Assembly (NCBI GenBank): GCA_050084515.1
Contig: CM114275.1
Coordinates: 26,350,001-26,414,000, forward strand
Length of the DNA stretch: 64,000 nucleotides
Source of the DNA: Blasia pusilla
Taxonomy: Eukaryota > Marchantiophyta > Marchantiopsida > Blasiales
Direction of reading: 5' to 3'
The notes under the pieces are model-generated. The model was not told the DNA's origin. It did no database searches and saw only the letters and a list, made by a program, of their open reading frames with translations. Every line of letters begins with the position of its first letter. Position 1 is the first letter of the stretch. This document shows positions 33,190-45,800 of this stretch, piece by piece. A program made the position numbers and the translations under genes.

Positions 33190-36100
33190 TTTTTGAGCTA
33201 GTAGGGGAGGTAGGTTTAAAGCCTGCAAGGACAAAGACATTAGGGCCATGTCGGGTCAGCCGATGTTTCTAGATGCCAAGGGGTTGTGGTTGTTGGGAAT
33301 TCAGGTTAAAAAACCTAAAAACATGACTAGTCTTCTATAAGGAAACCAGGGCAATCTTGAGACATGGGTCAGCCCCATAGTACATAGCAGTTCTAGTTCA
33401 GAATTTTTTTTAGCTGATATTGTGTGCAAGCGCTTGCATCCTCACTCCAGAACGTATTTGGATGATTGGATTGTCTTAGGGTTTCCTTTGGAAACTTATA
33501 AGTGTCTAGAACACGCAGCGATACATGCTGGATTTAATGTTACATTCTCACCCAGGGCCCGGTTGGTGGGGGACCATGTATGGTTAGACTCTTACTTCTA
33601 GAAGAAGGGACTGACTGAATTTCTAGTGGTGGAAAACCGAGGAGGTAAAATGAATGTTGTCCGAATTAAGGACATAAAACATTTGATGGGGGCATCCAAA
33701 CAGAACATGCTTGCCAAGATTGTTTGTACAATCCGGTTAAAGAGGAGAGTGTCCACCTCTAAGGAGAAGGAACGTGTTTCTTGAGTTATCGGAGCTACTC
33801 CTAATAGTATCTACCTTATTGACCAGACTGATGTGGATGACAAAGCACCTATTGGGAATGAGCACATTTCAGATCTATCCGAAGTACTGAGTTCCATGGC
33901 CCTTCTGAATTTAGCCCGGGGTATTTCTCGGTACCTTGTTTCCTTCTAGAATTATTTGTTTTACGGAGTTTAGCGTGATTACCTTTGCAGTATTTACATG
34001 GTACACCTGAATTCCTCACGCATGTATCTTGTTCCCCATTGCCATGGCTGACCAATTCCAGTCTTTGTCCTCGTCTTGTGTGCAGGTAGTGGGGGCTCCT
34101 CAAGACCTTGACCACGTGTGTCATGTTAGGTTTAGGGTAGAAGTAGGTTTTCTTATGTTTATGGCCTTGACACATTTACATACTTCGGATTGTTGCGATG
34201 TTCATACAGATTTTTAATATGTCTGTATGAAGTAGACATTCTGTAAACTTTTTAGATATAGAATACCCGGTACCAAAACCAGGAATTCCTGGTTTTGGCT
34301 ATAGTATTTTAGCCAAAACCAGGAATTCTCCTCAGATGGAATTTGAGGAGATGTATCCTACAAATTTTGGTAGGAGTAAGGGGTATGGATGCGAGAGGAA
34401 TTCAATAGCTACATTAGTTTACATTTTTAGAAGTTTGTTTTTAAATTCCAGCTATGCATTCCAATCGTTACGGGACATGTCAAGCTTTTGGTTGAATGGG
34501 TTTAGGGTTACTCTGAGCAGCACCTGTATGCTTGTATATGTTGATGCGTAGGTGTGTGAGTGAGAACTCGTTGTGGATACACTCCAGGTTGAAGCCCGAC
34601 CAGCAAACATGTTTGCTGCATTTTTGGGCAAGAGTGCAGGTCCTCCAGACAAACCAGCCTTACAAACCTCTCTTTGGCGGGATCCGATGGAGTGGGTTCA
34701 TTATTGTACTCAATAGAGCATAAGCAATTCGTGCGCCTATGCCCCAAGTGCATTGAGTACTTTCGTGGGCTAGAAACTTTTAACTCACACATTGCATCAC
34801 ATTGGTTGAGGCCGGTGCCTGGAACACCAAGGGCGAGTGGTAAGAAGAAGGTGGAAGCAGACAACGACCGAGATGACATGGAGGATGAAGATGATGGTAA
34901 GGGTGGTGGAAGTGAACTTTCATATGCAGTTAGTAAGATGGTAGCAATGTTTGGTGTATGGGCTTTATGATAGCCTTCCTTCATTCATTTATGTTCCGCC
35001 TTGTGCAGTGAACCAGGCTATCCCATCTGCAGCCAACTTATGTCTGCGAGGCACCGTGCAACAACGCTGAGCTCACTACAGAAAACAGAAGAAGGCTGCT
35101 CTCTTCAGTAAAGCAAAGGAGTTTTCCAAACGGGCAGCGGGCCCATTTGTACCTATCCCCATTTTGCCAGATCTTTTGATTGCTTTTGAGGGCTATAGGA
35201 TAGAGGAACACAATCATACCTCTTGGGCAGGTTTGGCTAGGATACATGAGTATGAGAAGGTCTGAGAGGAGTTAGAGGGTGCCCTTGTGCGCCCTACCAC
35301 CATTGTTAGAGGATGGATTGAATAAGGCCGCAAGCTTCTCCCTTATACTATCCCTGTAGATAGAGCTCAGCGGTCCACCTACTGGAGATGCCTAGCTGCT
35401 TTCCATCATCTAGCCGCGGTGTGGATCATGGACAGACAGGAATCGTATCGATGAGATGCCGGAGCCGAAACCAGGCAGCATCAAGTTGAACATTCCCTTC
35501 ATGTTCTAGATGAAATGCGCCGAGCACAAAGGCATGCATGGTACATCAGTGAGGAGTACTACCTCCCACGCTTCAAGTTCAACTACAAGATGTGGAAAGA
35601 GAAGAGTAAACCTAGCATTCTTGCCAAGTTCAGGGATAAAGTCTCTCACATGTATATGGATGGAGTCGGCTGCTCCCTTGCTGATGCGGTTGTCCGGGTA
35701 TAGTGCTGCTTCATTTCATGCAAATTTCTCAGTAGGAATTGTTGAAGAGTTGTGAGTTCATGATTTTTATTGTATCCCTTGTAATTGCGCATTGTCTCTA
35801 ACAAGTTCTAGATGTGCAAGGTGGCTTGGATGTGGAAATCATAGATTCCAATGACTCTGACTGTAGTGATACACATCTCCCAAGTCCCCAACCCACCACG
35901 CATAGTACCGGGTGCCATGTGATACAGGAGGAGCAGGCACCAACTGAGGGTGGTGAGGAGGGTATTGCGGGAGATCATGTCGAGCAAAGTGAGGAGGATA
36001 CTATTTTGATTCAGAGGCGGAGGAGACCAACAACGCTTCGGACACGTCATGTGCGTGGTGAAAAGGTGTAGAAGCAAGGTAAGGGTGCGGTAGGATCTCG

Positions 36101-36600
36101 GAAATCCCACCGACTGAATCTGGAAGTTGACGTTGAACTGGTTGATTCTAGCCCGGTCATGGATAGTCATGGGCCAGGTGATGATGGCCCAATTGAAGAC
36201 TCGCATACCCCCGATGAAGTGGTCTTGCAGGCGGATCCACAAATCATGAAGACTGCACCCAAGGGCATGACTAAAGAAGAAAAAGCCCAAAGGAGGAGGA
36301 TGATGATGGCTTCACAACAAGTGTCTTGCATTATGCTCAATTCTGTCGATGACATTTTTTTCTTGTATGTCTTCGGACCATGTCCAGTAATTGTGCTTGT
36401 GTTGATATGTTGTAATGTGTTCAGAATCCTACAGATGGGACTGTCAAGGACCGGGGCAAGGACCTTGAAGACCCTTTGGTCTTACCTTCGCAGGAGGGTA
36501 TTGAAGGGATTAGTGCCGACAAAGTTCAGGCCACACCTTTACCCAAGTTCTGCACTCCAGCATTGCGGCCTTTGGATGGCATGTCTCTAAGTCCTTGACC
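33190..36600 (+). pseudogene. Decayed multi-exon gene of unknown function with C2H2 finger
   Basis: Long plus-strand stretches keep one frame with few stops. 33430-33900 ('YLDDWIVLGFPLETYKCLEHAA ... KMNVVRIKDIKHLMGASKQN') has two. 34660-34975 has a Cys-x2-Cys-x12-His-x3-His finger (CPKCIEYF...NSHIASH) at about 34740-34800, then an acidic DDMEDEDDGKGGG tail. 35105-35700 ('AKEFSKRAAGPFVPIPILPD ... SEEYYLPRFKFNYKMWKEK') has three stops and ends at a plausible donor, CGG|gtatag. An acceptor near 35812 opens 'VEIIDSNDSDCSDTHLPSPQ', and an acidic/basic region runs to about 36330. No known family was recognised. Its position opposite the transposase suggests the second gene of the element, like mudrB, but that is inference. 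Confidence 0.5.
34273..34328. repeat. Nested palindromes
   Basis: 34273-34298 is a perfect 26-base palindrome centred on GAATTC. Its right half (34283-34300) is again complementary to 34311-34328, giving a second hairpin with an 18-bp stem and a 10-base loop. So three copies of one 'ccaaaaccaggaattc'-type half-site alternate in orientation. Confidence 0.85.
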
Positions 36601-38476
36601 ACCACGGGGGATGACTTTTTGGTGAGTGTGTAGATGTATCATGTGGTTTCATTGTTATGATTATCCTTTGATTTGGTGATTGGCATTTAATCTCTCAGAC
36701 CTGTGTGTGGGGTGCCATTGCAAAGGTTGCTATATGTTTTGCGCCCTTGTCATAGTTTTTGATGTGTTTCCTCGGCGATTATGACGACATACCTTTGGAC
36801 CACTCGCAAGTAAGGTGTCACTTTTCTCTTTGGTCTTACTTTCCGTGGTGTCAATTCTTCGCAAATCTGTTGTGTATATGACGGTTAGGTTACTACTATC
36901 TGAACATGCTTCTGTAGCGTATGTGTGTGCAGGTGACTTTCTGCAGAAATTTTCTTGCATTTTGGTGGGAGTTCATATCATCATATTTTGCGGATGTTTA
37001 GGACTTAGTTCATGATCAGGGCGCATCCTTAGAGTAAGTATAGGAGAGTACCTTCCAGGAACGTAGGTTGTGAAGTTCTCTCTTTCTGCTTTGGACATCC
37101 CGTGAAACGGGCAGATTTATTCTTCATGTCTCCACTTATGGTTCTTATTTTTGGTGCAGGTGCAATGCAGGCCGTTTTGTGTATCGCTTCTGGCCCACAT
37201 TTTCCCTTACCATTTTTGTGTTATGAAGGTCTATCCAAGAAGGTTAGGTTACCTTAGTTGGGCTATAGGTCATGGTCTGCTGAACTATTGTGGACGAAAT
37301 GGTATGGACCAAAAGGATACCATTGTCAATAAAATTAAACATACAACTTGCAGTGGAATTTTTTATCTTTGTCCCTAAGATTGTACTCTTAAATGATACC
37401 TAAACAAATTCCTCCTTAGCTTATTCTGATATGTCTTAGATTTTATGAATGATCACATGTGATTCCACTCTAATTGGTGGTAAACTTTGTAATCCACAAT
37501 GGATCGATGTATGAACACTAGGCTTGTCAATTCAAAATTTCCAAGAAAGTGAAGCACTCATGTGTAATCAACTCATAAACAGATGGAGTACATGACACCC
37601 TGCTAAAAAATAAAAGACAAGTGTTCGAAACACTCGGAGCAAATACAAGTTTAGTGGACATAATTGCACTGCCATGAAAAATGTATGAAGAGCGAAATGT
37701 AGGTGTTCATTCATGAACACCTCAAAGGCTGTGTTTCAAAGTCATTCGCCTCATACATTGGACTTTCAATTCTAGCCTTCTTGTTGCGTATCCCCCACTG
37801 AAACAATCGTCAATCCACTGTGACACTTTTCGGTTAGACACGATTTTAATCAAGCCCTAATTAGGGGAAGGTCACCTCACACAACTAGATGTTTACGAAG
37901 AGGCACGACCCTCAAGGGTAGGGTTCGTGGGACTTCTGAGATGTTTTTTTTAGTTACGACTATAGAAGTAGTCAGAACTATATTACAGAAGTTCCCTAAA
38001 ACTGACACAAGCGTGTGGCGGTGCGGACTTCATGCCCCTAAACGCGAAGCTCACGATGTTGCGGAACCTCGCGTGGTTCGGGTACAAACATACTATCCTA
38101 AGTAAATAGTACAGGGTTACTACGGATTGAATCCATAGTAAACCGACTATGATTACTAAGGTTTGGATACTTGAATATTAATTGAACGTTGTTAAATTGG
38201 GTTCGGATACAACTATTACTATACAAAACCGTGAAGACAGGGTAACTATGGTTCACAACTTAACCTATACGATGGTTACTATGGTTTGGATGCTTGCGTA
38301 CTATAACATGATTGCTCACCGTATATGAAAATGAGACATGGTGAACATGAACATGAGAAGCGAACACATTACTCGTGCGTAAACATCCGGGCCTTATATA
38401 AAGAATACATTTTTTTATGATGAACATCAGATTTCTTGTGTTCTCTGGCTAATATGTGAAATTCGGAAATACTTCA
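36601..38476. other. Spacer between the two convergent coding regions
   Basis: No supported gene. 36700-37380 is still open in pieces and may hold further decayed exons. 37900-38300 contains short repeats of phrases such as 'ttactatggtttggat' (about 38155 and 38278). Confidence 0.4.
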
Positions 38477-41400
38477 TCAATCTTGAATTTGGGAATCCTG
38501 GACTACATACAAATTATCGGGTCTTCTTGAGTAATCATACATTTGACTTCTTTCTGCAACATATCGCTCTTCATCCAACACACTATCAAGTATGACATCT
38601 ACAGTGGTTCTCTTAGTAGTAGTGCTGATTTTGTAGTTCTTATGTGGCCTTGTATCTACCAGAGGCCACTCTGACTGTTGAGTATTCTCGTTAGTTGCCT
38701 CACTTTCATGTTGGCTCATGATAGCGTCCAAATCAAGATGATTACATGCATCTGCTTCCAATTCCGCCTCCATGTTCAGATATTTTGATCGTCTCGCTCT
38801 GGGAAAGGACTCCACCTGGTTCATTATTGCTTGGGGTTGATTCTTCCGTGTGGAATGTAAATTCCTTCTTTGATGCATCCGCTCAAACCAACCCATCCGC
38901 CAACGCAACCGACGATCTTGAGAATTGCCTCCAACAAAGGGTTCCGGGAAGTGTTGTCCAATGTTAATTAAAATTTCTGGAAGTTCTGTGTTCATCTCTA
39001 TCCGCGCCTTCATGTTCAAAAGTGAATCCATATCCTTCTGCAAAAGTACATATAAATGTTCAAGAAGAACATTGCAGAATGGGACTCCAATGGTTGGTGA
39101 CCAAGCATTTTTCCACCATCTCTCAAACATCTTCCGGAGTTGTTGCTTGTGATACAACTGTAGGTATAGTAGCTTGCACCTCTTCTGGATAACCAACATC
39201 GTCAAAAAATTCTGATTCCACTGGTGTGTCTCCATGTTGCTCCTGTGCATGCCTTTGCACCATGTTTTCCAACCCACCGGCTTTGCTACCAAAACGTGTG
39301 CCAAGGAAAGACAACAACTCTACTTCAGAGTGCCCACTCAACAATAAGCACTTCACCTTATACAATTTAAAATGTCTCAGTAGGCTGCATGTAAAATCCT
39401 CGTACATCTAGTGCAGGAATAAGACATACTTTATCCATAGGACTGTTTGATTTCAGGTGGGACTATAGCGTAATCACCAAATCCGGGGTGCAAGAAACAC
39501 ACATGATGTTTGCACGTGAATCCTTCATTGGCACGAGAGCATGTACAAGCAACATCTTTCTTGTCGTAGTCAACCACATCAGGCCAATAGTCTGGCTTGG
39601 AGCAACTCTTCACCATTGCGCATTTCCTCCCATCTACCAATTGAAATGTGACATGGTTCTCTGGGATATCATTTGCCCTTCTAATAACCATGAGCATGAC
39701 TTTCTAGATTGCCTTGTTTCTCATCATACCCTCTTGTTTCAAAAATCCCAAGTACCAAAAGAAATCTTCTATTTCCCCGCATAAGATCTGCACAAGCCAT
39801 ATGAGCTTCCTGGTGGGTTTTGTAGGCATGCTAGAAGTGAGATGCATCTTTAGAGTGTGGTGCCACCTTTCTATCGCGGATTTTGTATCTTGGTTGGATC
39901 TTGCATGCTTACGATAGCCCTTTGCCCAAGTAACAATCTTAGGATGCCAATAGTTGAAATAGTATTTCACAAAGTGACGTTCAGTTGCAACCCACTTGCA
40001 CATGAAACGATACGAGACATCCACAGGATCTGGGACAGAAAACCATTGCTTAATTAATATGAAGCCTACTCCCACAACGGACATAGGTGAGAAGCAATGA
40101 AACAAACTACTATTATTGACTCGCATAAACATACCTTCTTAACGTGAGTACATGATACCAGCCAAGTCTCTGTTCATGTCTGCTTTTGTAATTGGACAGT
40201 GGACCCGTTGGTGCAATTGCTTTAACCAATTCTTCCTTACATGCCATAGACACAAGTCTATAGGAACATCGGGGAAGACTTCTCTGATTGCAGATTGTTC
40301 CTCTTTGGAGTCGTCAACTATGAAGCATGATGGTTTCCAACCAGGGCTACCAACCGACGCAAAATCTCTCGTCATATATGTATCTGCCCAATCCTTGATA
40401 TGGGCCAATGCATCCACTAGATCCCGATATTGATGCCTCTGTAAAATGGCCCATACTAGAGGTAATTCGTTCTGAAACTTGTCAAAACCCAGCAACGTGA
40501 ATAGTTGATACTGTGAACATAAAAAAGAGTGTGTTGAGGATTCTGATTGTTCATGTACATATCTATTAAAGTGAACACAACGTTCCAAATGTTACCATTT
40601 TTGCCAGATCGTGCAGCAACTGTCAAATGATACCACAGAACTTATGTAGCCTATATACTCCTCTAAGAGAATGACATTATGGTTCTAAGGCCCTGAAATT
40701 ACCTCATATGTGTTTGTGCCATGAGTGGCATCCATGGAGATGGCTCCACCGTTACCAAGATGCAAAAGATTCTGAAGCATCCAAGGTGTAGAAATGACCA
40801 GGCTGAAAGCTTGGCCTAAACTTGAAATGGCCTCCCTGTAGTGTATGATATTTTCAAGATGAGCTGCAACCCAATGTTGGATTGCAGTGGCGTCATCGGT
40901 TCCATCATACTCCCCTTCGCGTCTTCGCATTGAATGCTTGATATTAAGGATATCTTGTGGTTTTAACATAGCGTCCCTGCCCCAAGCTTGTTCCTGATTA
41001 GGATTATCGTGAATGTGTTCACGGATCCATCTCCTATGCTCCTTCATGATATTTTAGGGGCTCACGTTCACTCGCAATAACCGTTCAACAAAATCCCTAC
41101 AATGAGAACTCAACTTCGGGGCAACAATTGCATTCGCAATGTCCACAGTCCTGTCTTAGTCCCCATGGCATATACAACCCGCCTTATCGACATGCTTGGA
41201 ATGCATATGCCTCAACATAGAGCACCTAGGGCGGTCCTTTGAGGTTACAACGACAAAGTGAAATTGGCATCCACGTCCTTGAGACAGCCCAAGCCCTGTA
41301 CTTTGGCTTTCTGGCCTACTACCCTTACCTCCTTTGCAGCGCAGGTTTGAATCAAAAACCTCACTTGGCAAAGAGGTCCAGACGGTATTCCTATGATCAT

Positions 41401-41716
41401 GGGATCCATATGAACACCAGTATCGAACTGTAACATGTATGTTCCCTGATTTGTCGGTATTCCTTTTCCCAAATGTGGTTTGGAAATGTGGTCTTTGTTC
41501 TTCACCATGAATGAAGTCTTCAACCCTATCTGAAGGAATCCATGCCTCTTTTCTATTGCCATACCAAATCAAGTGCTTGCTCAAAAAAGGACCAGGGAGA
41601 GGGTTTTGGATAACATTGCATTCAAATGCAGCTGAATATTTCTTGAATTTCACCATGGGTATAAGCTGTTCAGGGATTGAAGTGCAGGCTTCAAGTGTGA
41701 ATTCTATCCATTCGAC
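38477..41716 (-). pseudogene. MULE (Mutator-like) transposase with SWIM zinc finger, decayed
   Basis: DDE transposase that would bind the element ends and move it. Exon 1, 41716-40703: N-terminal DNA-binding-like region with GCQFHFVVVT...LRHMHSKH, then MKEHRRWIREHIH and the first catalytic Asp in AISMDATHGTNTYE. Exon 2, 40510-40135: the second Asp in CFIVDDSKEEQSAI and the MULE signature LCLWHVRKNW. Exon 3, from 40029: Glu in SAIERWHHTLKMHL and the SWIM finger CTCSRANEGFTCKHH (C-x-C-x8-C-x-H). A C-terminal tail runs to 38477. Introns are clean GT-AG. In-frame stops lie at 41158-41156, 41056-41054, 40141-40139, near 39700 and near 39430, and a frameshift at about 39100, so it is inactive. Confidence 0.9.
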
Positions 41717-42289
41717 CTGGGCAAGACCAGACACTACATAAATGGAACACCAAAATTATAGTGCACATAATAATAGACATGTTTTCCTGGATGACGAACT
41801 AAGCTTTTATCTTTCACCATGGCCGAATGTGGCACCAATAGCTACTTACGTGCAAATTGGCAAATGATACTCATGGACGCAAATAATCTCTTACATGAAA
41901 AAGTTACGGAGTGGATCCCATCCGCCTAATCCCGCTTGTAATCCGCGGTCCGCAGCTCGTAATCAATCAAGTTAGAACTAATCAAGCTCGTAATGAAATG
42001 CTAATCGGCTCTTAATCAGCTAATCACGGTCTCCGCATACAAAGCGCTCCTCCTCGTTCCGTGTTTCTCCCGCTCTTCTTTTGGCCATGTTCCGTCGCGT
42101 AATCCGCTCGTAATCAACTGCTAATCCCTCTATGTTCGGTTTCTCCCGCTCTTCTCCGTTCGTTCCTAAATGCTCGAATCCCCTAATTCCCGCCCTAATA
42201 CTCGTCGGCAAAGTTCCGTCATTTGACGGAACGTAGTCCGTCCCTCCAACGGACGGGATGGGGGCCGTCCGTTCCGTCTCCGGACGCTG

Positions 42290-42450
42290 TCCATCTCTCC
42301 ACGGCGTCTGTCGCGACCTCCTTATCTTCTGTCGCGACCTCCCCATCCTGAGGTACCGGACCGTAAAACCTGGGCCCGACCCAGCTCGAGGTAGGCACTA
42401 CCCTACTTGCATTGAATGCGTTTCCGGGACAAACTATGACCTTCGCTCCC
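42290..42450 (-). repeat. Right terminal inverted repeat of the MULE candidate
   Basis: Reverse complement of the left repeat at 30585-30725. It carries an extra internal duplication of the phrase gaggtcgcgacaga (two copies about 22 bases apart) that the left end lacks. A small hairpin (gttccgtca/tgacggaac) lies just inside at about 42212-42231. Confidence 0.75.
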
Positions 42451-42569
42451 GTCACTCCCGCTGGTTCTCGAGACTCCTAAGTCCTCCACCCGTGACCCGT
42501 CACTCTGGCGGCTGGCTTGGGGTGGAGCAATGGAGGTACGCCAGACTCCAAACCAGCGGGAGTGACGGG
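42448..42569. repeat. 122-bp inverted-repeat (foldback) segment
   Basis: Arms 42448-42466 and 42551-42569 are perfect 19-base reverse complements (cccgtcactcccgctggtt). The left arm overlaps the outer edge of the right MULE repeat. It lies in the upstream region of the DUF1295 gene. Confidence 0.85.
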
Positions 42570-42889
42570 TGGACGGAGACCAGAATTCCGTCGAGGTACG
42601 CCCGACGGGTGTACCTCGACTCCAGGCTCCAGACTAGCTGGAGCGACGGGAAGGCTTCTTCCAGCGGACCCCAGATACGCGGGCCTACGAATTCGCGCGA
42701 GTGTCGAGGGAGAGGGTCGGGCGGGTGTGCCAGAGGAGACTGGGCTTTGCTCGGCACTGACTTCACTTGAAAGCGCAGCGTTCAAGCGCTCTCTGCTCGT
42801 CCGTCTGTCTGTCTCCGGGGATCCCAGACGAGAGCTTGGGGTTTGGGCGAGAGGAGGACGAGGAGGCGACGAAAGAGAAGCAAGAAGAT

Positions 42890-45800
42890 ATGGGGGCCGA
42901 AGTGTTGGATTCGAATTACCTGGCCATCACGGGCATCGTCACTGTATTGCTCTGCCTCTGCTCGTTTGCATTTGCACTGTGCTGCTTGTAGGATGATTTG
43001 AAGAACAGTGCGACCACCGTTTTTTTGGTTTTTTTTAAACGTTTTTTGGTTTTTGAACGTTTCTCGTCAGTTTCGGTTGTTCTTGTGGGTCCCGAGGACT
43101 GGGAAACATTTGCACTCGCACGAGCAAATTTTTCCGTAGGTCCCTGATCGTGACCGTTGCCTCTTCGTCGATGAGGTGGGATAGGGTGGAGCGTAATTTT
43201 CCACACTGTAGGCAATCTCTGTGTAGATTCCTTGAGCGGGGCGTTGAGGAACTGATCGTCTGAGTTTCTGTGTGTCAGCAATTCCTCGTTAGTTTATCGG
43301 TCGCATCAATTATGCGCAAGGATTATCGAGACGGAACTGCTGAGATTCTGTAGACTTGGGATATCCAGTGATTATTTCGTATCATGAAGAAAGATTAGCG
43401 CTGCAATTTTGAATTCCGATCACCATGTTAGTCTTCTCTGTCTTTCCCCCGGTTGATTAAACCTAAGTGCAATTCCACATGCAAGCGCTCGGACATGGAT
43501 TTCTATCAATTTAAAGACCATGGGTTGAAGACTGATTGCTTCCAATGACATGTCAATTGTCCAGGTGTTGTATCAACTATCATTTTTCGCCGTAGCTGCT
43601 TCTTGCAAAATCGACAAAGTTACTGACTTTGCTGGTGAGTGAAGTTAGCCCTTGAAAGAGATAAACTACTAGGATCAGTCGACTGCTGATTCCTTGATGG
43701 ATTTTTAAGGTTCGGTGTCTTCAATCTAGCTTCTGTAGAACGTCTTGGGCTTTGGAAGTTTCACCTATTCTTCGTCTCTACCGTTCTTTTGCTTCGTTAG
43801 CCGGCTTGAACTCATGATGAATAATGAATGAAAAGATTTATCGTCCACGGGGACCCCAATGAGCCATGGGACTTTGAGCTACTTCATGTTGGTATCCAAG
43901 CATAGTTGATGTGAATCGTCCTTGGTGCGCAGGGACAACCAATTTTGTTGTCATTGCAATTCTTACTTTTCTCTTGAAAGGTACCTACCATTTCCGACAG
44001 GTGAGCTGTGGGTCTGTAATCTCTTGTCTTCCTTACCTTGTCGGCTGCTTTGTCAGGTGAACCGAGGTCATCAGGATGTACTACTAATTGTAAGCCAAGC
44101 TAACTATGTTCAGGAATTAGTCCTGTTGTGATTTTCTCGTGCTAGTGCATTACCTCCACTGGCGGTTGGTTCATCACCTAAAACTGTTTGGTGCACTTTC
44201 TGAGGAACGTTGATGTGGTGTTTTTTTTCTAGGTGGTGTTGACTTGCTTTGTAATTGTATGGGGACTTCGATTGGGAATATTTCTACTACTCCGGTGATT
44301 TCTCTTTGTCTCCCTTCGTTCCATTTACAATATGACAAATTGTGGTAGCATGGCTGCACGGGTTTAGACCAACAGTTTCAAGAAACACTCAATCCAAAGT
44401 AACAATTTTGAAGTTTGATAGCAGCACTGGGACCAACTCCTTTTTCTCTCAGAGAATAGGAAATATCAGAGGATGACCTCTTACTGAGCCTGTATCGTAA
44501 TCTTTAAGAGAAGTTTATAGAATTGTGCACTTAACCTGCCTCTCAAAGGTTCGCTCTTGAACAAGGTGAGATCTAAAACTGTGGTGGCAGTACTAGTGTG
44601 GGCCAAATCCACAATATGACAAATTGTGGTGGCATGGCTGCACGGGTTTAGACCAACAGTTTCAAGAAACACTCAATCCAAAGTAACAATTTTGAAGTTT
44701 GATAGCAGCACTGGGACCAACTCCTTTTTCTCTCAGAGAATAGGAAATATCAGAGGATGACCTCTTACTGAGCCTGTATCGTAATCTTTAAGAGAAGTTT
44801 ATAGAATTGTGCACTTAACCTGCCTCTCAAAGGTTCGCTCTTGAACAAGGTGAGATCTAAAACTGTGGTGGCAGTACTAGTGTGGGCCAAATCCTCACAG
44901 AGTTTGATCCCTGTTCTTAGACTTCAGGTGGACCTTCTTGTCTTGAGACACTGTCGGAGTATGAGTCCTACAGGACTGACATTGTGGGAGGAGTTTTGTT
45001 GAATAATTGCAATGACAAGAAGAGCGGAGAATCCTATGCTTACAACTATATCTGTACTAGTACATGAGTTCCAGTGAACTTCTTACATTTCTCTTCTGTC
45101 AAAATCAGTTGGAGCAAAAAGCCGTACTTACAACTCTACTATTTTTGACACTTGAATTATCTTGTTTGAGTAGCATTTTGAGCTGGGGTGAGGACAATCG
45201 GTTTGATGACAAACGAAGCAACTTGCTCCGATTTGCGGTCTTCTGGATTCTCCAGGTGATTTTTTTTTGTGATTCAGTTGCCCTTCTGGATTGAGGAATT
45301 TTGTGCATTTTGGATTTATGTTCAGCATTATAACGCAGATTGATGGATTGGAAATACTTTCATTGTGATGCATCTTTTGTAAAGATCTGCCTCATCTCTA
45401 TAAGAGGATGGACGTCGATTGGGTTTGTGTCATTCTATGTAGGCAGTGTGGGTGTGGACAGTGAGTCTCCCTGTCACAGTAGTGAATGGGAGTGCCAGAA
45501 ATCCTGGCATCCGGGCACAGGATTATGTGGGATGGTTCATGTGGGGATCGGGCATAGTGATTGAGGCGATTGCAGATCAAAGTAAGCTGAACTTCAAATC
45601 GGATCCAAAGAACAAAGGAAAATGGTGTGATACTGGGGTATGGAGCTGGTCTAGGCATCCCAACTATTTCGGAGAGGTGAGTTGCAAGTTTCAAGACCTT
45701 GCTCAGCTCAATTGTCCCTACTTCTGAATCAGCTGAAGCCTCATGAGAGGCTGATTTGAAGGTGTTGCAATTGGATTGACCTACATCAGTGTGTGTCATT

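Larger units (their letters stand above)
30575..42455. mobile_element. Candidate Mutator-like element (MULE), about 11.9 kb
   Basis: The left end (30585-30725, plus) and right end (42450-42290, minus) are long inverted repeats. Inside lie a decayed MULE transposase on the minus strand (41716-38477), a decayed multi-exon gene of unknown function on the plus strand (33190-36600), and a short host-like exon (31891-31100, minus). Two convergent genes within long terminal inverted repeats match the plan of maize MuDR (mudrA/mudrB). The right end lies about 435 bases upstream of the DUF1295 start codon. The 9-bp target duplication expected of a MULE was not located because the exact outer ends are unclear. 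Confidence 0.65.

Noticed and set aside
42477-42996. Overlapping frames of up to 170 codons before the DUF1295 gene
   Set aside because: GC-rich inverted-repeat and promoter DNA. The real coding starts at 42890 and splices at 42943.
45064-45173. Extension of DUF1295 exon 5 to the left
   Set aside because: The frame is open but does not match the family. Exon 4 at 44233-44294 supplies WGLRLGIFLL, and the acceptor at 45171-45173 keeps the phase.
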